60,125 bases of DNA. It comes from DASXZH01 sp036502005. GTDB taxonomy: Bacteria > Armatimonadota > Fimbriimonadia > Fimbriimonadales > Fimbriimonadaceae. The DNA lies in assembly GCA_036502005.1 (NCBI GenBank), contig DASXZH010000064.1, positions 1 through 60,125 of the forward strand, read 5' to 3'. Of the stretch, positions 7,643 to 14,892 are shown in pieces. A program made the position numbers and the translations under genes. Below the pieces are notes generated by a model that saw only the letters and a program-made list of their open reading frames with translations, had not been told where the DNA came from and ran no database searches. The stretch's first letter is position 1. The number at the start of each line of letters is the position of its first letter.

Positions 7643-9859
7643 TTAGCCAGCAACCTTATGCAAGAACTTATCCAGTTCCAAGACCGGAGAAACGTCGTCG
7701 AAGATCCTATTGGCGTCCATCTCCATCGCAGCTTTCTTCTGCCGATCAAAGTCCGAAGCCAACGCCACAAAATCCGCCTCGTCCTGCGCAACCAAACCGG
7801 GTGCGCCGGCCTGTGTCAGAAACGCCACACCCTGCCTACCGCGCCGAAATGCGGCGGGCAAAGTTACAACCGGAGTTCCGACAGAGAGAGCTTGGATCGT
7901 CGTCACGCCGCCATTAAAGTTCACTGTATCGATGGCGACGTCGGCCAGCTTAAGCAAAGCCATGTACTCCGCTTTACTCAGCGGCGGAATCCATTGCGCT
8001 CGGACGCCTGCCTTGGACATTCGCTTCTTTATCAGTGTCGACTCCCCCGGATACTGGCCCTCCACAAATATGATGGGCGCGTTTGCGCGCTTGGCGATTT
8101 CGGCGTACAGATGATCCTCTCGGGGGTGCAGCTTCGGCATGGCCTGAACATTTATCAGCAGCGGCCGACTCTCGGAGATGCCAAAATGTGAGCGCCCCAG
8201 ATCTGGCGAATCCAGCGGGAATCGGGGATAGCAAATGCCCGAACCGGGCAGCTTTACCAGCTTTTCGGAGTAGAACTTCTCCGAGCTGTCCGGCTCCATC
8301 AACTCGCCGGAAAGGTAGTAGTCAATTGTATCCAGCCCGCTTGTTTCAGGAGTGCCCCAAGCGGTGCACTGCACGGGCGCCAGTCGCAATGTGGAGTAAA
8401 CCGTGTTGAGGCCGTTTGTGCCAAGGTCGGTGAAGATCAGAACATCCAAGCCCAGAGACTTGATGAAGGCAGCATTCTCGGGTACGTTGCGCGTAAGGTG
8501 GAAATAGTGGTCGGCGGCCAGCCTAAAGTCGCGGCACACTTGGTCCAGGCAGAAGCCGACGTTGAAGACAAACGACTCGATCTCCTCACCGTGATTCCGG
8601 ATCCAGCCGAGCGACCAGTGGGTGCCGCTATCATCCCCGATGTTGGCGCTTATGTAACCAACTCGCAGCTTCCCTTCTCGTTTGCGCTGCTCGATTGGCG
8701 CAGTCAATTCCGGCACCGCGCGCTCCGCGATTCCGCTTACGAGCTTCCCGTGCTCTACTAACAGATCTTTGTCATCCATGCCTTGGTAACTCAGCAGTCC
8801 AGGCAGGTCGGCATGGAGAGCATTAAAGGCCAAAGTTGCATTGTGGTTAGCCGGATCGAAGTTCCTCAGGGCATTTTTGTAGTGCTCCCGCCAATCGCTG
8901 ATCTCCTTCTCAGAACGATAAACTCGCGGCACCGTGATCTTTGCCATCTGATGGATGGGCGTTTCTTCGACCAGAGAACGGATCGCCTCGTCGTATCTGG
9001 CTTGCCTCTGCCCAAGATCATAAAACGGCTTTAGGGAATCCTGGTCGACCAGCGAAAGCTTGCCAACCGGGCTGGATTTTGCCGTATCGGAAATATAGGC
9101 GGGAATAGCAGAATCTGCAAAATCGGGTTTTTCAAAAGGATCATCAGGCAAGGAAACCCGGGCCGGCCCAAATAAATTCGACCCTTGCAAATACTGGTCT
9201 GCTGCGTCCGGGTAGGCGAACACGATCTTGGAAGCTTCGACAAAACTTACCAAGCCATTGTCTGCCGCCTCAAAAAAGAGGCCTTTCCGCAAGCCCGCGC
9301 TGGCAAACGATACTACTGCGTCCATCATCTGCAACCTGGGCACTGCCGACTCTGGTTTTGTCCCGTCCTTCACTTCGACACAAACCGACACATCGAGCGA
9401 ATTCCGCATTCGGCACAGGTGGGGCCGGGCCGCGTAAACGCTGCACATATTGTCAACTAAAAAGGGGCAGGCCGCTCGCGGGGCATAGCCGTCAATACGT
9501 TTAAGTAGAGCAGCTTTATCCTGTGCCGCAAAGCTGTCGTCGACAAACTTGCCAACGGCAAGCACTTCCGGAATGGTGGTGAAAACTGGCCAATAGCAGC
9601 AGGAACTGCAGCCCTCAATGCAGTCCACTTTGGGAACATTAACGCCCTGGGATTCGGCAAAGGCAAGCGCTTGACGGATGCGGTCCATCTCCTGGTCGGT
9701 GATCATATTGATCTTACGAATGATCTGTGGAAGCCGCTTGCCGGCGCGCTCGCGCTGCAAAGTCGATTCGGTGTAGGTCTCAGAGAAACTCTTAACGCCC
9801 TCAACGTGTTGAACAAACTCTGGATCAAATTCCTGGTGGGCCGGAGTTTCTGCCTGCAT
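7643..9859 (-). CDS. YkgJ-type Cys-cluster domain fused to a GT41 (SPINDLY/OGT-like) glycosyltransferase
   Basis: A 738-residue protein without a signal peptide. Residues about 75-155 carry a YkgJ-type metal-binding cluster: C80, C84, C87, C88, then C131, C139 and C149 in CPFLVDNMCSVYAARPHLCR. From about 290 to 738 is a GT41 catalytic region: GTHWSLGW (H414), the signature LAPVQCTAWGTPETSGLDTI near 494, YYLS, a YSEKLVKLPG segment, LINVQAMPKLHP (K576) and DTVNFNGGVTTIQALSVGTP near the end. GT41 enzymes move GlcNAc or hexose to Ser/Thr or Asn of proteins. The usual TPR array is reduced or absent, so the Cys-cluster domain may replace it in target choice or add redox/metal sensing (inference). 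The ATG start at 9859 is well spaced from the divergent gene. Confidence 0.85.
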   Translation of the reverse strand: MQAETPAHQEFDPEFVQHVEGVKSFSETYTESTLQRERAGKRLPQIIRKINMITDQEMDRIRQALAFAESQGVNVPKVDCIEGCSSCCYWPVFTTIPEVLAVGKFVDDSFAAQDKAALLKRIDGYAPRAACPFLVDNMCSVYAARPHLCRMRNSLDVSVCVEVKDGTKPESAVPRLQMMDAVVSFASAGLRKGLFFEAADNGLVSFVEASKIVFAYPDAADQYLQGSNLFGPARVSLPDDPFEKPDFADSAIPAYISDTAKSSPVGKLSLVDQDSLKPFYDLGQRQARYDEAIRSLVEETPIHQMAKITVPRVYRSEKEISDWREHYKNALRNFDPANHNATLAFNALHADLPGLLSYQGMDDKDLLVEHGKLVSGIAERAVPELTAPIEQRKREGKLRVGYISANIGDDSGTHWSLGWIRNHGEEIESFVFNVGFCLDQVCRDFRLAADHYFHLTRNVPENAAFIKSLGLDVLIFTDLGTNGLNTVYSTLRLAPVQCTAWGTPETSGLDTIDYYLSGELMEPDSSEKFYSEKLVKLPGSGICYPRFPLDSPDLGRSHFGISESRPLLINVQAMPKLHPREDHLYAEIAKRANAPIIFVEGQYPGESTLIKKRMSKAGVRAQWIPPLSKAEYMALLKLADVAIDTVNFNGGVTTIQALSVGTPVVTLPAAFRRGRQGVAFLTQAGAPGLVAQDEADFVALASDFDRQKKAAMEMDANRIFDDVSPVLELDKFLHKVAG

Positions 9860-9954
9860 AAGAGTTATTATCGCCTATCGAGTCCAAACTGGACCATACC
9901 TTTAAACCCCAAATGCAATCACAATCCTTTGCCACCCAACCCCGCGCGAGTAAG

Positions 9955-10425
9955 ATGACGTACGTGAGGAACGTTCTTGCCGCTGTTCTGCTTCTAGCCG
10001 CCGTTGGCTGCAGCAAGAGCGCGCCCACCTTGACGGAGCAAGGCAGCGAAATACCCAAGCCTCTGGTGAACGGCAAAACCATTACCAGCGATTTGGTGGG
10101 CTCGTGGACAGTCGCCGGCGACGATGGCACGGGCATCGAACAATACAAATCGGACGGGACCTTTTCGACGAACTTAACCGCGAACGGATATCAGATGGAA
10201 ATGTTGGGTAACTACGCGATCGATGGAACGCAGCTAACCCTTACGTACACCAAAATCGACATGACCGCGCCAAAGTCAGCGCCGGCGGCAGAGTTGTTCA
10301 AGCTGAAGCCGATGATTCAGCAAGCTAAGGGGCAAACAGCGCGAGGAACGCTCTCGTTTAAGGGCAAGGATGCGGCCAGTCTACAATTCGGGACTACAAG
10401 TACAGAAACCTTAACTCGCCACTGA
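9955..10425 (+). CDS. Small lipoprotein of unknown function
   Basis: About 156 residues from the ATG at 9955. An upstream in-frame start at 9913 would put 14 polar residues before the signal and is less likely. The signal peptide MTYVRNVLAAVLLLAAVGC ends in a lipobox-like AVGC, so it is probably lipid-anchored. The mature part has a DLVGSWTVAGDDGTGI segment and a beta-rich pattern like small lipocalin-type bacterial lipoproteins (a W-T-G...Y-K-S-D-G-T-F strand pair), a weak similarity. It overlaps the convergent DUF2127 gene by 15 bases at their 3' ends. Confidence 0.75.
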   Translation: MTYVRNVLAAVLLLAAVGCSKSAPTLTEQGSEIPKPLVNGKTITSDLVGSWTVAGDDGTGIEQYKSDGTFSTNLTANGYQMEMLGNYAIDGTQLTLTYTKIDMTAPKSAPAAELFKLKPMIQQAKGQTARGTLSFKGKDAASLQFGTTSTETLTRH

Positions 10426-10869
10426 TGCCGGCTTTTTATGGCGGATCTTGTATTCGCGGGCGATGATCGCAACCAAGAAAGCATCAAATATTGCCAGAAC
10501 AATGAGCTCCGGCTTATATACAACGAAGTATCGATAAAACTCCACGATGGCAAAGAGGGTGAGGACGCCCATGAGTCCTACGTAGCCCCAAATCTTGTCT
10601 CGCCAAACGGCCAGGATCAGGATAGCCTTTGCAAGGCCATGTACCATTAGATAAATAGCCGTGGCCAGGGTGACTGCTTGAACACCGTGGGAAATGCTCT
10701 CCAGGCCGCGCGCGATGAAATCGTGCCGGCTATGCTGAGACAGCAATTCCAAGTAGCCACTTAACTTGATCGGTGAAAGGAGCAATACACCACCGACGAC
10801 CTCGAAAACAGAGTCAATCCCCTTAAGGATTAGGCCGATATCGAAGAGCGCGGTCGTGTTGAGTTTCAA
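10411..10869 (-). CDS. DUF2127 family membrane protein
   Basis: 152 residues with four predicted membrane helices (about 8-30, 60-80, 85-110, 118-138). The opening FDIGLILKGIDSVFEVVGG, the middle YLMVHGLAKAILILAVWR and the helix EFYRYFVVYKPELIVLAIFD are the standard DUF2127 pattern. Its role is unknown. It is a single gene, with a 3' end overlapping the convergent lipoprotein gene. Confidence 0.8.
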   Translation of the reverse strand: MKLNTTALFDIGLILKGIDSVFEVVGGVLLLSPIKLSGYLELLSQHSRHDFIARGLESISHGVQAVTLATAIYLMVHGLAKAILILAVWRDKIWGYVGLMGVLTLFAIVEFYRYFVVYKPELIVLAIFDAFLVAIIAREYKIRHKKPASVAS

Positions 10870-11250
10870 CTTTTATAGGGTACCGGTCCTGGGATAAGAG
10901 CGCAACACTCTTGGGTCGATTTGCCCAAACGAGTTTTTCAACTGGAGTTGCAAAGGCAGGAACGATCACAGTATTTCCCTAAAATGCTTGCCCGGATGAT
11001 CCACCAGGCCCTGCAACCGCAAGCAGACACGTGTATACTAACGATGCAGAGCGACGGCTTTATTCGCTCATTTAAAGCACGGAGTTTATAACGCTACAAC
11101 CCAACCTCTTACCATTCTTGAGTTCCTAAAGAGAATCTCAAACAATTGTGCGCTCAATTGGCAACTTAGCATCCGAACCTGACGTGGAAAGAGATGACGC
11201 ATATCCTCCTTCCCTCTCCGGGAACGGTTCTGGAAAAACGACCAGAACCG
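10870..11250. other. Gene-free stretch; hairpin at its right end
   Basis: No gene recognised. The open frame from 11148 runs antisense into the PilZ gene and is a shadow. A TATACT hexamer at about 11035 could be a -10 box but has no good -35. A perfect 9-bp hairpin (CGGTTCTGG/CCAGAACCG) lies at 11225-11250, just beyond the terminator of the minus-strand operon. Confidence 0.5.
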
Positions 11251-11290
11251 AAAAAGTCGCCCTCAGAAACCCCTGGGGGCGATGTTTTTT
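11251..11290 (-). terminator. Intrinsic terminator of the TPR-PilZ operon, possibly bidirectional
   Basis: The stem arms are 11258-11266 (CGCCCTCAG) and 11273-11281 (CTGGGGGCG), 9 pairs including one G-U. On the minus strand the stem is followed by a T-run (plus-strand A at 11251-11255); on the plus strand it is followed by six T at 11285-11290. It starts directly after the PilZ stop codon at 11289. Confidence 0.85.
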
Positions 11291-11906
11291 AAACGGTCAG
11301 CGGCTCTTCAAATCGCAGCCGGATCACGTAGCCCGGGTTTGCGGGAGAAGAATCGACTACCCAAGCGTACATCTTATCCGCGCCGAGGAGTTCGATTGCC
11401 GTGCGCTCGCCGCGCTTAAGGGGATCGTGCAAGACCACGCGAGCCCCGCCTTCAGAAAGATCGAGCAATGTCGCCGGTTGGCCTTCCACGAGAGCGCTTG
11501 GACTTAAAAATTTGTCAACCCTGAAAGACTGGCGCCGCTCTACGTTAGACATCCGGTCCGGGATTTTTATGGTCAGTTCGTGGGTATCGCTATCGCGCAA
11601 CAGGACCTCGGTCTGGAAATGCTTCAGGCCGTGCTCGGTGGGACCAACAACGGTGATTTTTTCGCCAACCCTCAATGGAACATAGGCATCTCTGCTTAAG
11701 GGTGCGCTTATGATCCATCCCGATGCATTGTCGCCAAGAAACTTGGACCGGTAAATGCCTTCCCCGGAACGGATTTGCAGCGTCGTGTTGGGAAGCAGTT
11801 CAACGTTCTTACGCTTAACCCTAAGGGATGTGATGAAGTAGCTGGCTCCGATAGAAACCGCAAAGACTATCGCGAAGTATCCGCATAGCTCAACGATTTG
11901 TACCAT
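11289..11906 (-). CDS. Membrane-anchored PilZ-domain protein (YcgR-like)
   Basis: 205 residues. One N-terminal helix (about 5-26) anchors it. About 38-115 resembles the YcgR N-terminal beta domain. The PilZ domain follows with the cyclic-di-GMP signature RRQSFRV (the RxxxR arginines) and DLSEGGARV (the D/N-x-S-x-x-G motif), so both halves of the ligand site are present. PilZ proteins pass c-di-GMP signals to motility, pili or exopolysaccharide. It is the last gene of a tight three-gene operon (9 bases after the TPR gene) and is followed by an intrinsic terminator. The partner of the signal is not evident. Confidence 0.9.
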   Translation of the reverse strand: MVQIVELCGYFAIVFAVSIGASYFITSLRVKRKNVELLPNTTLQIRSGEGIYRSKFLGDNASGWIISAPLSRDAYVPLRVGEKITVVGPTEHGLKHFQTEVLLRDSDTHELTIKIPDRMSNVERRQSFRVDKFLSPSALVEGQPATLLDLSEGGARVVLHDPLKRGERTAIELLGADKMYAWVVDSSPANPGYVIRLRFEEPLTV

Positions 11907-11915
11907 TTCTTTCAG

Positions 11916-13532
11916 TTACCCCTTATCCATTTCCCCCACATAAGCTTTTTTGGCCAAGTCGAGGTTTTTCAAACCCTCACCTAACGTTATCGTAGCGTCC
12001 GCAACAGTGTCGTCGTTGGGAGCCTTGATATAGTCCTGAAGGTCTGTTAAGCACTGTAGGAGCAATTTCAATGCCAATAGCCTTCTGTCGCTGGAGCCTT
12101 TGTTCTGATCTGGTACACCCACCAGACCCATAAGTTCAATTTCGGCGTTAACTTTCTTTTCCAGGGCGTCCCTTTCGGTCGTAACTTCAGGATCATCGGG
12201 CTTTACTCGTGCCCGTTGAAGCAGGGTTCTGCAGCGGGGGCCCAGGTCTTCTTCCACAGCCTCGCAGAGCTTATCGACTTGGGGATAGCGCGCCGCATCT
12301 GCGCCTTTATCCGAGATGAAGCCGTTCTTCTTGGCGCTATCCAAGTCTTGACTCATCCCATCCGCATCGCCTGCCAAACATTTGGCCAACGCTCGGTAGT
12401 AGTAGGCACGCCCGGTAGGGGCCTTGCCAAGAACGTAATCAAACTGGGAAATGGCTGCCTTCGCGTCTGACTTCGTCAGATCGATCTCGCCAAGCAGAAG
12501 TCTCGTCTCGGTTCCATCGGGATCGTGGGCAACCGCTTCCTTCACATCGGCCATTGCCTCGTCCGGCTGGCCGGCATCCAGATAACAACGGGCCGCAAAG
12601 ACTCTAAGCTCGACCTTATCGGGCAGCAGAGCCGCCGCCCGGCGGGCCTCGACGGCCGCCAAAAGTGGCTGTCCGGTTTGCTGCAACGCCGTAATAAGGG
12701 CACGCCTTCTTTCGAGGTCCATGGGCGCTGCATCTACGGCATCCCGCAACATTTCAATGGCCTGCGCACCCTTGTGGTCTGCCAATAGAGCCATAGCATT
12801 TGCCACAACCTGCTTGTTGTCCACCACGGGCTTGGGCGGGGGAGTTACAATGATGGGCTTGGGACCGGGATCAATAACTGGGGGCTCAATCTTCGGCGTT
12901 GGGGCAAAGTTCCTTAGGGCGGAAATCTGAAGCGAAGAAACCCAGGAACTGGCGAGAGCCCGCATGTTATTGTCAAAATCCTGGCCGGTGTTGGAAATCA
13001 TCACTTGCCGGGCGTTCACAGTTTCGGGCGCGGCAACTTGCTGTTTGTTCTTCTTTGAAAGCTTTTCGTAAACCTGCTCATTTCGCTCGGTGATCTTGGC
13101 AGTTGGGTCGTTTTCGCTTGGATCACGCCAAACGGCCCTCTTGTCCTTGTATAGAGTGGCAATAGCAAATACGCCCCCATTTTGTTTCCACGCGGAAACT
13201 GCCATTACATACTGCACTTTGAGTTTTTCGCCCACTTGGAAAGCCATGTCCAAGGTAGGGGCCACCTTTTGAGAATATTTAAACAGGTTGGAATCGACGG
13301 CTGATCGAAAGAACGGATCGGTGAGTCCCCATGCCACCGGCTGCATTCTCCCTCCGTTATCAAACTCTTGGGCAACATATTCAGGGAGGTTATCCTCCGG
13401 ATCGGCATCATCCACCTTCATTTTTGTTGGAAAGGGAGGCGGGATCTTGACGATCAGAATCAGCGGTTTGGCAAATCCGAAGGCTGCCAAGCCAAGTATG
13501 AGCAAAATGAGAGTTAACCGGTGTGTTCGCAA
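11916..13532 (-). CDS. Exported TPR-repeat protein
   Basis: 538 residues with a signal peptide (MRTHRLTLILLILGLAAFGFA). About 25-200 is a domain I do not recognise, with a VKDD/ATLYKDKRAVW region. A proline-rich linker (about 212-240: PPVIDPGPKPIIVTPPPKP) is followed by TPR-like helical repeats at about 245-410 and a helical C-terminus to 538. TPR arrays mediate protein-protein contacts, so an envelope scaffold role is likely but unproven. It starts 1 base after the upstream zinc-ribbon/TPR gene stops. Confidence 0.8.
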   Translation of the reverse strand: MRTHRLTLILLILGLAAFGFAKPLILIVKIPPPFPTKMKVDDADPEDNLPEYVAQEFDNGGRMQPVAWGLTDPFFRSAVDSNLFKYSQKVAPTLDMAFQVGEKLKVQYVMAVSAWKQNGGVFAIATLYKDKRAVWRDPSENDPTAKITERNEQVYEKLSKKNKQQVAAPETVNARQVMISNTGQDFDNNMRALASSWVSSLQISALRNFAPTPKIEPPVIDPGPKPIIVTPPPKPVVDNKQVVANAMALLADHKGAQAIEMLRDAVDAAPMDLERRRALITALQQTGQPLLAAVEARRAAALLPDKVELRVFAARCYLDAGQPDEAMADVKEAVAHDPDGTETRLLLGEIDLTKSDAKAAISQFDYVLGKAPTGRAYYYRALAKCLAGDADGMSQDLDSAKKNGFISDKGADAARYPQVDKLCEAVEEDLGPRCRTLLQRARVKPDDPEVTTERDALEKKVNAEIELMGLVGVPDQNKGSSDRRLLALKLLLQCLTDLQDYIKAPNDDTVADATITLGEGLKNLDLAKKAYVGEMDKG

Positions 13533-13533
13533 T

Positions 13534-14784
13534 CTAGCCTTTAAGCAGCTTTATCGCCTGCTTGCAAGAATCAAGCCCTGATTTAAGGCGTTTCGAATCG
13601 CCTTGCCCAGAGTTTATGGCGTATTCAAAAGCGCTTGCCGCACGGGTGTAGGCGGCAACGGCATCGCTCGTCCGGCCCAGCTTTTCATAGCACATGCCCA
13701 GACGCTGATTGATGGTTCCTTGGTCTCCGCCATGTTGAAGTGCGCGCTCATAAGATCTCGCGGCAGAATCGTATTTTCCTATTAGGAACTCATTTCTGGC
13801 CGTTTTCATAAGCGCCTGGAGTTGATTCGGCGAACTATCGTTGCCCCCCGCACTTTCTTGGTTACGCGGCTTGGAAACCGTGATCTCGATGACGCCAGGA
13901 TCATCTTTTGGTGGGTCATTCTTAGCTTCTGTGGCGGGAGTAGTCTTCGTGCCCGTATCTACGGAAGGAGCAGGATCGCCGCTATTTCCCGGCTTCGCCT
14001 GATCGGCGGAAGGAATAATCACGGTCGGTGCTTGCTGCAAGAGGCTTGGATTTACCGGTCTGATGGGATTGTCGATCTCACCGTCAGACCTGTTCGAAGC
14101 GTAATCCTGCGAGCTATCGTTTCGGCTTTGGTTATCCGTTGGCTGTGTTCGTAGCGGCTCACGTAAAGGCTGTGGGTTTGGCACCATCGGGTTCTGCGGC
14201 GTCTGCTGCGCTACGACCATGGTCTGTGGCTGCTGCTCCGCGACATTAAATGGCTTGGCCTCTATCGTAGGAGTCGTGGTGGATGGCGCTATCACATTGG
14301 CCGCCACCGGTTTGTTTTTCCCACCCAGTGCAATTGCGAGCCCGGCGAACGTAATAATGGCGAGCGCGGAAAGACCGGAAATCAATGCAAATCTTTTGTT
14401 TAGCTTGCTGTCGGTCTTAATATGGGTCGTTAGGCTATTTCTTAGCTGACTCACCTTCATTCGCTCCAACGCGGAATCGGGCATTATGGTCAAAACCCGC
14501 TCGAAGCATTCCAGAGCCTCTGCCAGTTGGCCTAACCGCTCGTAGCACATACCGAGCAACGAAAGCGCGTTGGCGGAGTTGGCATTCTCCTCGACCGCAG
14601 CTTGGGCAATTAACAGGGCCTGCCCTGTCAATCCGGCGTTAAAAAGTGAATAGCCCTCCCGGACCATTTGCTCGTGCTTTACCGTGGCGGTCGTAATCGC
14701 ATCATCGGCTAAGGGCTGCCCGCAGTTCTTGCAGAACTTTGAATCGAGCCCGTTGGTAGTCTGGCATTGTTTGCAAGCGATCAT
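13534..14784 (-). CDS. Zinc-ribbon, TPR and single-helix membrane protein
   Basis: 416 residues. The N-terminal zinc ribbon has four cysteines (CKQC at 4-7 and CKNC at 18-21). TPR-like repeats lie at about 35-110 (ALSLLGMCYERLGQLAEALE is canonical), then a membrane helix at about 131-152 (FALISGLSALAIITFAGLAI), a Pro/Gln/Thr-rich linker from 160 to 310, and a second TPR pair at about 315-410 (RLGMCYEKLGRTSDAVAAY). The zinc ribbon should be cytoplasmic and the C-terminal TPRs outside. First gene of the operon with the exported TPR and PilZ proteins, suggesting a shared envelope structure. Confidence 0.82.
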   Translation of the reverse strand: MIACKQCQTTNGLDSKFCKNCGQPLADDAITTATVKHEQMVREGYSLFNAGLTGQALLIAQAAVEENANSANALSLLGMCYERLGQLAEALECFERVLTIMPDSALERMKVSQLRNSLTTHIKTDSKLNKRFALISGLSALAIITFAGLAIALGGKNKPVAANVIAPSTTTPTIEAKPFNVAEQQPQTMVVAQQTPQNPMVPNPQPLREPLRTQPTDNQSRNDSSQDYASNRSDGEIDNPIRPVNPSLLQQAPTVIIPSADQAKPGNSGDPAPSVDTGTKTTPATEAKNDPPKDDPGVIEITVSKPRNQESAGGNDSSPNQLQALMKTARNEFLIGKYDSAARSYERALQHGGDQGTINQRLGMCYEKLGRTSDAVAAYTRAASAFEYAINSGQGDSKRLKSGLDSCKQAIKLLKG

Positions 14785-14892
14785 AGGCGAAGGTGAGTGT
14801 ACCGAGAGTTGACCCTATATGGACGTGCAACCCTCTATGAAACCTCTGCTCCTTTACCTGATTTTATCAAACTTCTCGCAATCATGTGTAGT

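Noticed and set aside
11030..11290. Possible small RNA ending in two hairpins
   Set aside because: The hairpins are better explained as the terminator of the minus-strand PilZ operon plus one nearby stem; no convincing -35 and no known RNA consensus (4.5S, tmRNA, RNase P) match.
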